From Lanius collurio (Eukaryota > Chordata > Aves > Passeriformes > Laniidae), in contig JACBWW010000016.1 of the NCBI GenBank assembly GCA_020086605.1, positions 23,847,885-23,911,884 of the forward strand: a stretch of 64,000 bases of DNA, in the 5' to 3' direction. The position numbers were made by a program, and so were the translations under genes. Under the pieces are notes generated by a model. That model made no database searches and was not told the origin of the DNA. It saw nothing but the letters and a program-made list of their open reading frames with translations. Shown here in pieces: positions 24,246-47,100 of the stretch. Position 1 is the first letter of the stretch; each line of letters begins with the position of its first letter.

Positions 24246-25039
24246 GGATTCCTGAACAGGTAAAAAGCTCATAAGGAATGTTATGTTTTCCAGGGCAGAT
24301 GTTTCCTTGTAAGGCTTTACAGTCCCATTTTGAGAGGGATGAGAAAAACAGGATGAAGATCCCTGGTTCTGGGTCTGCAGGGTAAGCACTGGGCCAGGGC
24401 TGGGTCCTGGCACATCCTCATGGAACCACTCCAGACACCAGGCAGGGAAAGCTGCCCAGGGCCCAGCAGGGCTCCAAGTGTTGTGCTCCAGATGCTTTTA
24501 CAGCTGAAATGGCACTAGATGGAGCAGTTGACAAAATATTGCATTTCTGCAGCCTTCAGCCCAGGCCTGGAGGCCCAGCCACAGGAGCTGCCCCCAGGGA
24601 TGCTCTGAGGATGCTCCATCTTCTCAGCCCAGCCCAGGAAAGACAAACTCCCAGACTGTGAGCTGGCTCTTCCCTGTGAACAGGGGCACGCTGCAAAAAG
24701 GACACACCTGGGTGCAGTGACAGGAGGTTTCCAGGGAAGGAAATCACAGCACATCTCACTCCTGCTGGTAACTGCCTTCCATCCTGGCAAAAATAGGGCA
24801 AATTGCCCCTTCCACACTGAGCTCTGGGGGCAGAACAAGGGCCAGCTTGGCCCCACAGACCCCAAAGCAGAGGAGCAGTTGCTCTGCCCGACACGCTGCC
24901 CCTGCAGCAGATAAATCTGCCCTTCCTGTTGAGACATTTATCTCCTCTAAGGATATTAAATTCTGCCAGGAGCTGCTGCAGTGACACCGTCCAAGCTGCT
25001 GATGGGGCAGGTTCTGTGTGATAACCATGTCAAGACATG

Positions 25040-25450
25040 GATCCTGGAATGGTTTGGGTTGGAAGGGACCTTAAAAGATCATCCAGTTCCATCCCCCTGC
25101 CATGGGCAGGGACACCTTCTACTATCCCAGGTTGTTCCAACCTGGCCTTGGACACTGCCAGGGATCCAGGGGCAGCCAGAGCTTCTCTGGGCACCCTGTG
25201 CCAGGGCCTCACCTCCCTCCCAAGGAGGAATTTATCCCTGATCTCTGATATATCCCTTCCCTCTGGCACTGGGAAGCCATTCCTGTGTCCTGTCCCTCCA
25301 TCCCTTGTCCCCAGTCCCTCTCCACCTCTTCTGGAGCCCCTTTAGGCACTGGAAGGGGCTCTGAGCTCTCCCTGGAGCCTTTTCCTCTCCAGATGAACAC
25401 CCCCAGTTCTCTCATCCTTGGTGCTGAGGATGATTGAGTGACACAGTTCT
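25040..25450 (-). mobile_element. CR1 LINE 3' fragment, about 400 bp
   Basis: Begins tggaatggtttgggttggaa and runs through atgggcagggacaccttcta, ccaacctggccttggacact, ccctctggcactgggaagcc and gggctctgagctctccctgg. One of the two longest CR1 pieces in the window; truncated at 5'. Confidence 0.9.
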
Positions 25451-26575
25451 CCCTGACCACTGAGGTGCTTCAGATGAGACCCTCTGAGTCCCCTCTCACA
25501 GCAAAAGAAAGGGATACACTGGAAATGCCCATAAGGAGAGTGGAAAAATCATGTTCAGCTGAGCTCCTCGTCATTCTTTCCCTTCACAGCTGAGGGGCTG
25601 CTGGATGCTGAGCCTGTAAAGATCATTAGATTAATTCCTTTCCGTGCTGTGACTTAATTGTCTCCATTTGTCCTGCACAGTGCTCGCACTGGGGGTGTGT
25701 TTCTCCTTGCCTATATTTAGTTTGATCTCTACAGTGATATTAGAATATATAAATTAAGGCTGGCTCTGGCTTTCCGTGGCACTGAGATCCCACAGATGGT
25801 TTTTTGTGCAATATTGGTAATTTGACAGCAGGATTTGGGGCACTGGGCAATGCCAGGGGCAGCATCAACCCACCTGTGATCCCTCAGGGTCCCCATGAGC
25901 AGAGGGGCTGCTCCAGGGCATCACCCTGTGGGAGCTGCTCCTCCCTGGGGGGATGGTTTGAGGGGCAAAGAGGAAATACGAGGCAAAGGAATGAAAATAA
26001 ACATGCTGGGGGTGCAGTTAACCAGCCTGGGCTGCAGGGATGGGAACAGGAGGGAAAGGGGGACTGGAGGGGGGCAGGGGAAGGCAGCAAAGTCTGTGTC
26101 ACCTCTCTGCAGAGCTGCAGCACACCCCAGAAACAACTCCCCTGTCCCCAAATCAAGGAGGAGGCAGGCACTTCCCAAAGCCACCCTGATCCTTAGCAGA
26201 AAATCCCCCTCATTTATTCTGCTGAAGCCTCAGGGAAGCAGCAGGAGTCAGAGTGAAATTCCTCTCTGCAGGCATGGATCCAGAGCTGTCAGGAAAAAAA
26301 AACTCAGTGAAAACTGTCACAAAATGGTGTTATGGCTCTTTTTGTTTGCAGCTGGGGCCTGGCAGAGATGCCTATGCTGGCTTTTGTACACAAATTGGGG
26401 GAATTCCTGCAAAAAATATCCCACCTTGCCATGTCTGTGCAGGGACCTCCCTGGGGATGGGGCAAGGGGAGTCACTGATCTGAAGAAACACCTCAAAAAC
26501 GGCTGGTTTGGTGCTGTGCAGGTGTGTGAAGTCACCCCAGAAAAGCCACAGCCATGGGGACAGGAGCACACGCAG

Positions 26576-27955
26576 GGCAAGCTTTAACTCAGTTTATTTG
26601 TACATAAAGGAGGCAACTGCATTTTGGGATATAGATTTAAAAAAAAAAGGCAGATAGAAGTTTGCAATAGTGAATGCTCTGGGCTGAAAATGTGAAGAAA
26701 GGAAAGAAAATTGAGCAGATGGCAGATTTCCATGGAAAACAGAGGTCAGGGCTGTTCTCCCCTCCCTGCAAGGATGGGGGCTCTAGGCAGCTCAAGAGAC
26801 ATTTGTCAGGATGTGAACTGACTTAACAACAACCAAAGTGGTCTGGAATTTACTTCTGCTTAGTTAGAAAAAAAAAAAAAAAGGAGTAATTAGCTAATCA
26901 GGGAGATCTGGGTTTGCCATACACCAGCTCCACCAAAGCCTGGGGAGAGCATCCAGTGGGTCCTGATACAGCAAAATAAGGATGTTTGGAAAAGTGGGGC
27001 CTGAGCCCTGCCCTCCCTCTCTGTCAGAAGCAGAGGGATTTAAGAGAAAACCCTGATCTGAGGTGATGCTGGACCCTGTGGCTGCTCCATGGTGAGGGAG
27101 ACCCAATTCCAGCAGCTAAATCACAGCTTGGCTTTACAGGAGGAGTTTGGGAATATTAAAATTGAGCAGAGGGAAAACAGGGAGCAGACACTGGTCCAAA
27201 AGGCATCTACCAGCAAAGCCACTCCACGGAGCTCTTGGACAGCATCAACACACCCTGTGATGGGAATCTGCTGGGATCTCCCAGTGCTTGGAATGCCCTG
27301 CTCTGCCGTGATGCAGAGCCTGTCAATGGCTGCACTTCCCCGTTAGCTCAAACTTAATTAGGGAAAAATAAGAGCCATATGGTAATTCCAAATCCAGGCA
27401 AAACAATGTCTGTGTGTTTGGGTCTGGCATACTCAAATATTTTCCTAGAGCATTAATTTTTAATTCTTACATCAGACCCGCATAAGCAAACATAAATAGG
27501 ATTTTGTGCTTTCCATAATCCATCCAGCTTGTGTTTGTTGTTACATACACTGAGTAATCGCTGCCTGCCACTACTTACAGAAGAGCTGATAATAAATATT
27601 AGGACACAAACTTACAAGTTAAATGAGATACAGTTAAGTAGCCGATTAAAAGGACACTCATAACCTCAGGTTGCAAAAGACTAAGTATTGCTGTTCTAAT
27701 GTGCTTTTCTCATTCCTTTTGGTTGCTCACCTGCCAAATCTACACCGGGAGGGGCAGATAGGAGAGTCTGGAGTTGTTTGTGGCACTGGGCGCAGATTAG
27801 GGGTGTGAGTGGGATGAATGAGGAGAATTAGACAGAGGGAACATTACTCAGATAGTGCAGGGAGGTGGCTCCCCTGTGAGCCCGCTGTACTGGCCCTGCT
27901 GTTCAGGGAGGAGCTCTGTGCTCCCAGCTCCCCATCCTGGCTTCCCCCGGCTGGG
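26576..27955 (-). other. KANK4: Probable KANK4 3' UTR
   Basis: About 1.4 kb below the KANK4 stop ends at an AATAAA on the minus strand (26598-26593). The part at 27350-27740 is A/T-rich and lacks repeats, looking like conserved non-coding sequence. The end point is inferred. Confidence 0.5.
26593..26598 (-). terminator. Candidate KANK4 polyadenylation signal
   Basis: Minus-strand AATAAA, the first such hexamer I find below the stop codon (1.36 kb). Confidence 0.45.
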
Positions 27956-38174
<10,219 letters not shown>

Positions 38175-38190
<16 letters not shown>

Positions 38191-38253
38191 GGTGGGGTCT
38201 AACCAGGCTGTCACTTAAACATCTTCTGACAAGGGCTGAGGAGTTGCTTCACC
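38175..38253 (-). CDS. KANK4: KANK4 exon 2, start codon
   Basis: After a ttctttttttcaag acceptor, a 79-bp exon carries a 63-bp leader and ATG at 38190-38188 in the context CCCCACCATGG, close to Kozak consensus. It codes MEKTE plus one base before the donor GTATGG, the same opening as other KANK4 proteins, which fixes the start. Confidence 0.9.
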
Positions 38254-39484
38254 CTTGAAAAAAAGAAATTTATACTTTTAATTTAATAAAAAAAAAAGCT
38301 CAACCATACGAACTTCATCTCTTCTTAAATCCTTAGAAGTCTTCCCAGTCCACCCCCCCTCCCACCTTCTGCAGCCCAGTGGTGTCCAAGGGCTTTGAAG
38401 CTGCTGAAATCAATAGCTCTTTTTCCAGAGGCAACAACTTGTGCTTGACAGACACATCCCGGGGAGCTGGTCCTTGTAAAACATCCCCTGCATGACAGAG
38501 GCTTTGACTGCCAGCCAGGACAGACAGACATTTGGGATGACTCGAGATCGATGGCACAAGCACTCTCCACTGACTCCTGTAAGCTGGAGATACCCAACAT
38601 GATGTAACATCCCTGACAACAGGGATATAAACCACACACAGAAATGACTGGTTTGCCTTGTTTTTTTTTAAATCCACAACAAGCAAAGATTCAGAATTTA
38701 TGTTGAATCTCGCTCAAATGACAGCCATTACTTCAGAGCACATCCCTACCTTTAAAAAGAACCTTCACCAAATTGCACTGAATCACAAATTGCTTTCAGG
38801 TGGAGATCTACCCCAGCCAGTACTGAGATCTTTGCATCATTCCTGGGCTCTGTTGCCCTCCAGCTCCTTCCCATCATGTGGACAGGGGGTGAGACCCTCC
38901 TGGAGCATGAGAAATTAAGGCTGGGAACAACCAAGAAAGGTCCTGGGTAAAACTTCTCTCCTCCAGGCCCTTAAGAAAGGCACAGGGAGGAGGCAGGGAA
39001 GGGTGAAGGAGGTTGTGGCAGCTGGACATCACAGCAGGAGGCTCCCTGCCTTGTGTGAGAAGGACAACAATGCTCTGAGTGAGAAGGTCTGGTTTTAATT
39101 TCGGCTGCAGAGGATGAAGTGGGAGTTTCTTGAACAGTAGGTTGTTTATGATTCTCCTTACAGTATTCAATTTGGTTCCTGGCCAGAGACAGTCCCACAG
39201 CCACTTGGAAGTCCATCCCTTCTCCTCCAGTGCATCCCTGAGCTAGGCAAGATTCTCAGGGCAGGACCAAGCAGCACAAAGCCTGTGCTGAGCCAGCCCC
39301 AGCTCACACCCATCTCATGGACCAAACCACCAGAGTCTGAATGCATTTTCTGCATGCAGAGCTTTGCCTCAGCCAGGGCTTTAGCACTTGACCACAATTC
39401 CAGAGCTCCCCATGAAGGGGCTCCAGCCAACCTTTACCAAAGACCAGCTGAAAAATGAAGTCAAATCCTGTTGTACTGTTACCA

Positions 39485-39625
39485 CAGGACATTGCCTGGA
39501 AGTGTCCAAGACCAGGTTGGACAGAGTTTCAAGCAACCTGGTCTAGTGGAAGGTGCTCCTGCCCATGGAATGAGATGATCTTCAAGGTCCCTTCCAACCC
39601 AAGCCATTCTGCAATTCTGTAACAA
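39485..39625 (+). mobile_element. CR1 LINE 3' fragment, sense on plus
   Basis: Reads tggaagtgtccaagaccagg, then gaaggtgctcctgcccatgg and aaggtcccttccaacccaag, ending attctgcaattctgtaac, the CR1 8-bp tail. Confidence 0.85.
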
Positions 39626-41560
39626 ACACTTTGAAAGATCAACACCTTTTAAAGAAACAATTAGCTGTCAATCAGGTAGGCATGTTTATGGTTGATGTGC
39701 AGCCCTGCTGGAATGTCAGGAAGGTCCCAGCCCAAGGAGAACATGGAAGCTCTCCAGAGTTCCTGCAGGGTCACAGAGGGTCACACTGGTGCCCACACAG
39801 CACCTTGTGAGCTCCTGGAAAGCTCCTGATGTGCTCTCCAATTATCCACACTGCTTCTACAAAGGGCAGCTCCTTCTGTCTCTTCCTGCCAATGACCAGC
39901 ACGTGCCAAAACAAACACCAGCTTCTCTCTCAAATGTTGTTTCTTTCCCTTATTTCCCAACTGCAGCCAATTACAGCCTGACCACTCCACTCTTCTAGGT
40001 CATTTATTCAGAAGGGGGGGGGGAAAGCCAGTGAATAGGATGGTTTTTAATATCTAGATAATTACATCTATTTGGATCATTTATGAGCTGGCTGGGTCCC
40101 AACTCTGCAGCCCAAATTGATACTGTGACTACTCTCTTTTGACCAATCTACTTCAAAATCGCCTCATAAAAGGATGCTGAATGTTCCCAGCCGGCTTGCT
40201 GATGTTCTCCTGTCCCCTCCCAGGGCAGCTCAGGCATGGAGAAGATGGCTTAGAGCCAAAAATGTGCCCCTTTGGACCCCACAGCTGCTCTCCCATGCCT
40301 GTCCCTAAGAAAAATGAGATTAAAACATAAAGTCATCTGCCAGAAGTAGCAGACCCGGTCACCCAGGGTCCAGCCCATAATTTGAGGCAGGGCAACACTT
40401 TTAGGTGGGTCTCCATCCTGCTAAAACCTGTTAGGCTGACCCTCTGTTGGGTTCTATATTTGCTGAGTCTTCTCTATCAAATAAAACTGAAGAACATTTC
40501 TTTTTCTCCTCATGCATCGCTGATTTTTACCTTTGCTACACAGAGAGGCCGTGGGGAGGATTAATCCAGATTGGAATTAGGCTGTTTTTCTCAAGGCAGG
40601 AATAAATACATACAGAAATGGAAACAGAGAAGCCAAATATGTGAGAAGGCAACCACACAGAGCAAAGTGGTTTTATTCCCTGGAGCAGCCCGTTTGCAGG
40701 GACAATGTACTGTCTTTTTAACCAGCCTGGACTCAAACACTGGCTCTTTACACTCACATTTAACCCCTCTTTCACTCCATCCCACTTGCCAGGCAATGTG
40801 AGCAGGTCCCCCATCCACCCCAGCCAGGAGAAAGGAGAGCACCATTGCACCCCCAAACATTTAAATTACAAATCAACTCAACCACATATCATTAATACAC
40901 ATAAAATTCATTCTCCTAGAGCATCTTGACAGTAATTTTAACTGGGAAACACCTAACCCTGAGCCTACAAACAACAAGATAATCCAGCAGCACGTTAGCA
41001 CAGTCTCGTTAGCTGTAACACAACATTATTTGAGCTCTGCCTGCCTGTCCTCCTGCACTGCAGCAGCAGCTCCAGCACTTCGTGGTGAAAGGAAAAAACT
41101 GTGGTTAGCAAAGCATTTAGTCGTGTTACCTTCTCCTGCTGGCACCTACAAACCCCCCGGGGAGCAGCAGCTCCTGCCTCCCTCCAAAGCATCTTCTCCC
41201 GTGCCCAGAGCCGGCAGCGAAGGGTTCGGAGCACAAACGCGTCGTGGCTGAGCCCCAGCCTGCTCCAGCAGCTACAAAGTTGGTCAGCTGAGCTGTGACC
41301 TTGCTCAGAAAGCAAATACAAGTTTAAACCAAGAAGCACAAAAGAGGGATTGATTTTCCAATAGAGCAGCCCACGGCTCCCGGATGACCTTTGCGAGGAC
41401 AGTTCAATCCCGGTGCATAAAAACGGGTGACTTTTCCACTTAATAGTTATCTTTCCCAGAAAACACAGAGCACCGATCGCTGCCTGGGCTGTCGAGGGGT
41501 TCTCCCTTATCAGGGCTGATAACTGAGAGTCAATAATTAACGGCGAGGTTGTCGCTGTAC

Positions 41561-41870
41561 CTGATGCTGCGGCTGCAGCGCTCCGCATGCCGCACCTCCG
41601 GGCTGGAGCATTAGCAATTCCAGGAGCGCCTCTCCCGAGGAAACGCAGCCGGGGGAAGCTGCACAAGGGCTCAGTGTGCCCAGCTCCTCCCGGCGGAGCG
41701 GACACAGCCCCCCGCCCTTGTCCCCGCAGCTCCGGCCCCTCTCGCCGTGTCCATCCATCCGCAGCCCCCGGAGATGCCGGACGGGATGGGCAGGGGGAAT
41801 GCCGGCGGCACGGGCAGAGGATGCCGCGGTGTCCCCGGGCTCCCGGGGGGGCGACAGTGGCACTCTCCGT
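41561..41870 (-). promoter_or_regulatory. GC-rich block with splice donor: candidate alternative KANK4 first exon
   Basis: About 300 bp of CpG-rich sequence in intron 1 ends on the minus strand in GCATCAG followed by GTACAG at 41561/41560, a strong donor. It could be a second promoter and non-coding first exon feeding exon 2. No clear TATA box was found; assignment is inferred. Confidence 0.35.
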
Positions 41871-41934
41871 ATCAAACTCTCCAGCCCTTGGTTTTGGGGT
41901 TATCCATCCAAACTTCCAGCTGGCAGAGCAGACA

Positions 41935-42118
41935 CGTGGAATGGGCTGTCCGGAGAAGCTGTGACTGCCCCTGGATCCCTGGAAGTGTCCAAGGCCAGGT
42001 TGGACGGGGCTTGGAGCAGCCTGGCATGGTGGAAGGGGTCCCTGTCAAGGGGTGGAACAAGATTTAAGGGCTTTAAGGTCCCTTCCAACCCAAACTGTTC
42101 TGTGATTCTGTGATTTCG
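41935..42118 (+). mobile_element. CR1 LINE 3' fragment with intact tail
   Basis: Sense CR1: cctggaagtgtccaaggcca, ggttggacggggcttggagc and aaggtcccttccaacccaaa, ending with the tandem tail attctgtg-type 8-mers at about 42102-42117. Confidence 0.9.
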
Positions 42119-43604
42119 GGCAGGGTGCTTGTGGCATGTGGCTCAGTGACGGGCAGGGTGCCCATCCCAAGCCTGTCCCGAGCTCCGGCATTGGCATTCC
42201 CCTCGGGCATCCTGGACTGCTGCCCCTCCAGGCTGGCAACAGGGACAAATCCCTCCGTCTCCACACTGAGCTTGCAACAACCTCATGCTTGCAAAGGCCG
42301 AGGGGTTCAGTCACTGCCCAGGCTGCAAACCCCTTCCAGGGCTGGGAAAGAAAATCCTGGGAAGTGGAGGCATCCCCTGGGACGCTGGGGCTCTGCTGGG
42401 GGCTCTCACCAGGGACTCCCACCACAGAGCAGTGCCAGCACCTTTCCCATCGCTGAACGAGCAGCACAACCCAAATCTCACGCTAGGGAGGAAAACCACA
42501 TCTTGTCACTGTGTGAGAGCAGAGCTGCTGGCGCTGCTCCAGCTCCCCTTCACCCCCCAAACGGGACTTTAACACATTAACTTTGAAGAAAAGCAGGCAA
42601 GTTTTGCCTTTGCAGGAAGCAGAGTATCTGGATGCGTAGAGAACCAGCAGTGTTTGTCCTTCTGCCAGCTCTCCCCGAGGCACGGATGGGTTAAACTTCC
42701 TACCCGAGGAATGAAAAATAATTTCAGCAGCCGGTTAAATGCCGCCTTTCCCAAACACTGCCTCTCCCGAACGCCGCCTTTCCCACGCGGCTCCATCCCA
42801 CACCGCGCGGGGCCACGGCTCCGTGTCGATGGCTTTCTGCTTTCACAAGCAATTACTGAGCCTGAGGTTCAAAACCAACTCCAGAGCACGCTGGCTCGTT
42901 TTCTGCTGAATTCTTCTGCTTTAGTTACGCTTGTGTGTCTCTTCCGAGCACATTCTGTTGCTTGTGCTCTCCAGACAAAGCAGCACGAGGGAAAAAATAC
43001 ACTTATTTCTATATGATGCTGATTTTAAAGTCATCCTGAAGGAATTGTTTGGTTTTCCCATTGGAAAGACCTAGCAGGAAGCTTTAATTGGGAGCATTTC
43101 CTCATTGCAATAACCCACATACGACCTACAGTTGTTCCCAGATTTAATCCCTCTGCAACTGAAGAAGTCTGCAACCCCTTAAATAAGCTTTTAATCGGGA
43201 GCTATGAAGGGAAGGAGTCAAAACATGCAAATTAATTAATTATGGGCTGGTACTTGATGGATTTACATCTGGCCTCTGACAGCTTTGCCCAGGGCGGCTG
43301 CTGCAGGGTGGGAAGTGGGGAAGGGGTTCACCAAAATTGTCCCCCAGGCATGAGAACTGAGGTCATGGCCTGAAACTGCGGCTGCTTCACATCAGGCACT
43401 GCAGCTGTCGGGGGAGCTTTGCTCTGCCGGCTGCTCCCATGGATGAGAGGAACCAGACGGCCCTGAAGTGGCTCAAGAGCCATCCCATCCACCACTGCTG
43501 CTTGCCTGGATGCTGGCAGGGCTGCTGCCTTCCCCTCCCCACACAGAATCCCTGTGGGACGGCAGGTTTGGGCTTCACCCCCTCTCCTCCCCACCACGGA
43601 TCTG

Positions 43605-44125
43605 TCACAGAGCCATTCAGGTTGGAAGGGACAACTGAGATCATCCAGTCCTACCTCCCTGCTCCAGCAGGGTCATCCCAGAGCACCTTACCCAGGATTG
43701 TGTCCAGACAGGTCTGGAATATCCCCAGTGAGGGAGACTCCACAGCCTCTCTGTGCAATCTGCTCCAGGGCTCGGTCACCGCTCAGGGAAGTTCTTCCTC
43801 ATGTTCAGGTGAAAATTCCTGGGCATCAGTTTGTGCCCATTCCACTTGTCCCATTGCTGGGCACCACTGAGCAGAGCCTGGTCCATCCTCTGACACCTCC
43901 CTTTGGATACTTATATCCATGGATGGGGTCCCTTCTCAGGCACCTCTTCTTGAGACTGACCAGGTCCAGCTCCTCGGCCTTTCCTTGTAAGAAAGACACT
44001 CCAGGCCCTTCCTCACCTCTGCAGCCTCCACTCCAGGAGCTCCGTGTCCCTCTTGTCCTGAGGAGCCCAGAGCTGGACACAGCACTCCAGAGGTGCCTCC
44101 CTGGGCTGAGCAGAGTGGCAGCATC
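43605..44125 (-). mobile_element. CR1 LINE 3' fragment, about 520 bp
   Basis: Begins cacagagccattcaggttgg, runs through catccagtcctacctccctg, tctgctccagggctcggtca, ttcctcatgttcaggtgaaa and gagcccagagctggacacag. The longest CR1 piece here and of a different subfamily from the piece at 25040. Confidence 0.9.
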
Positions 44126-47100
44126 ACCTCAGGGTGACCCACAGACAGAGCTCACCCTCGGCACCCAAAGGGTTACACCCAAACCTGCTCCATCCCGGTG
44201 GTCTGGATTGCACAACAACCAGCTGAGCTATCACTGCAAATGGACATACCAGGAATAAAAATGGCCTCTCGGGGAATATTTGTTGTACGGATTTTTCAAT
44301 TCTGTTTTCACTGCAAAGGAAGAAAAATAACCCACTTCCAGTCTGCTGGGGACATGCACACGGGTGGGATCTCCGCTGTGATCCGCTGCCCGCTGGCACG
44401 GCCACGGGAAGGAGCTTCCCTCCAGGAGACAAAAAAAGAGGTTTGAAAACTTTGTGAGATTAAATAAATACCTAGCCAAATAAAAGCAGTTTAAAGACCT
44501 GGTTTGCACTGCAAGGAGTTCTCACGAGGTTTCCCAAAGTGAAAGAAAGCTGTGTTCCTGCAGGATGAGATCTGAATCCCAGGAGCCCATCAGCCACCTT
44601 CCCACGTGTGTCTGGCATCACACAAAACAACCCTGCCAGTGGTCCTGTGTCCCCCAGCATCCTTTGGAATGGCTGCTTGAGGGGACAGAAGGCAGCTGAG
44701 CAGCCCCAAAATTAACGTGGGGAGACCAGATAGTGCCTGGTCTCCACTGCTATAAACCCAGCAGCAACCAGGAGGAAAAGTTTCCACGCTGGATCCATCC
44801 CAGCCTGCAGCCACACAACCACACGTGCTGGGCAGGCTTCCCTCTGTGCTGGTATCACCCATGGCACGTGCTGAGGCACAGCAGGACTGGGTTTAGGGAT
44901 GCAAAACCTGTTACTTATGGGAAGAGCCTTCATCCTGGCACCAGTGGATCAGCTCAGCACGTGGCTGATGACAATGGGTACCTCACAGCACCGGGATCTT
45001 ATCACACCCCAAGAGGAAACTCCTCAGCTGCTGCCCACCCAGGGCATCTCCAGAGCAGAGCTGGGAGCAATTTGTGAGTGCTGGAGAGGGACGAGCTCTC
45101 TCTGCAACTCATCAGCTCGTGGCTGATGATGGAGAGGTCCAGGCTGGCCTCCCACCCTCTCTGCAAAAAAGCAGCGGAGGAGGAGGAGGGGATGGGGCTG
45201 GAGCCGGGGGCTGTGCACATGGAAAACATCCTGGAGGCGTGTGGGGCCTCCCCGGGGTTTGAACGGAGAGGGCTCTCAAGGAAGCTGAATAATGAACCCG
45301 GCACCACTTAATAAAGAAGCCGAACTCTTTCAGCAACGCTGGGTACTTAAACAGCCATTTCAGGCCCCTTTCCCAACGCGGCGGGTACTGATTTTATTAA
45401 AGCTGCTCGTTGCTGTCTAATAAATGTTGTGAGCTTCCTGCCAGCATTTCCATTAGAGACGGGTCAGAGCTGGAGGTATCGGATATCCAAACCCTCTCCC
45501 TCCTTTATGGCTTACCAGGAGGGGAAAACGATCACATTCACCCCCTCCTCTGATAACCTCTTTTCTGACTGACCTTCAGCTCATTCCAGCCACAGACTTA
45601 TAAAAGCTTTGGTCGATCCTCATGATTTTATCCCATGCCTTGAAAACTGTGGTGTTTTCCCTAAAGTCTCCTTTCCCAGAGCCAGGTGATCACAAAAAGC
45701 ACCCAAAGCCCTGAAACAAAAGTGCTGCACAGTCAGAAGGCAGACAAAAATCAGAGGTGCCTCATTTCTAATGTTTGTTCTTTTTGCCTCAATCCCACAA
45801 GTTTTGAGGGAAAATAATGAAGCCCTGATATGGCTTCTGGTCTCTTCCAAGCTGCTGTTTTCCACCTCCTTAACCTTGGGACAAGTCAAGCTTTGCTGCC
45901 ATGATACTGAGTAACTCCCACGTGGTCAAAGACAGTGGGAAATTTTAGGTGCTTTTAGGAAAACCCTGTTGTCTGCATTTCTCTCCTCTTCCCTGGGCAA
46001 CCACCACAGTCCCCACGGAGACATGGAGCCATTTCACATCGATTTCTGACCTGAGCCAACAAGACTTGGATTGATCACATTCCTGACAGGTTTAAAAACC
46101 TCTTCACACAGGAATGTTTCTTTTTCAGGCCACCTGAAACCACCCTCCTCATTGATTGGGACTGCAGAGAGGATGGATGTGCCGCCTTCCTCCTCTGCTG
46201 GTGATTTCTGTGTGGATAACAGGAGCTGGGAGCCCTGGAGCAGCATTTCCCACCTCTCACCCATTTAGGAAATGGGGATTTTCCTCCAGGTTTTTGACCA
46301 AGCCCCAGCCACATATTGCTGGTGCAGTTTCAGCTTTCTCACTTGCAGCACATTCAACCCTAATGGGCAGAGGAACTGGCTGCAATGATGAATTTCAGAT
46401 ATTCCCATTTGGAAGATGGGGACCTCTCTGTATGGGTGGGGTTTCCACCATATTTCACATTTCTGACTCCATCAAATTGTCCATTTGGGCAGTGTATTAT
46501 TTTAATAATGACACCTTCTTTTTCCTCAGCTGCTTCTTTTTCCTGTGCTGTTTAAACCCTGGGATGAGCAGGACTTGAGGCTTCCCAAAACATTAATTCC
46601 ACCGAGGTCTAAAATAAACAGGGTTTTGAAGCAGGAGCTCCCTGCAGCCGGTTCCTCCCCACTGCTCTCCCCTGGCATTATAACTGTGAGGATTTCTGCC
46701 CCAACCTGTGGGCTCCTTCATCCCCCTTGAGCTGGGGTCAGGGTTTTATTGACCAAAATCTGCATCCTGCTGCTCTGGAGTGAGGCAGAGTCACATAACC
46801 CCTGTGAAACGGGGCACCCAATGGAAAATACAATAACTTTCCCTATTGACTCTTTTCCCCTCATCAGTGGGGCCACGCTCATCCCTGTGGCTGCTCCCAA
46901 AGCTTCTTGAAAGGACCCAAGATTTGGTGCGTTGGGCTGGGTGATACAAAGGTAACTTTTAAAATATCTGGCAGCTGTAAAACCACCAGGGGAGGGACCT
47001 GAATCAGCACGGAGCTGGTGAATGAGCCTGTATTCACCCAGCAGCTGCACCCCAGGCTCTCAACACCGCTCCTGAGTCAAGGAATGCTTTGAGGCCAAAC

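Larger units (their letters stand above)
23116..26575. other. Intergenic between convergent PATJ and KANK4
   Basis: Contains two reverse CR1 fragments (24118-24245 and 25040-25450) and otherwise unique sequence. I see no exon of another gene; short open frames such as those near 24515-24990 and 25895-26587 lack any recognisable family. Confidence 0.6.

Noticed and set aside
25895..26587. 230-codon plus-strand frame
   Set aside because: No family resemblance; low-complexity basic stretches and no supporting context between two convergent genes.
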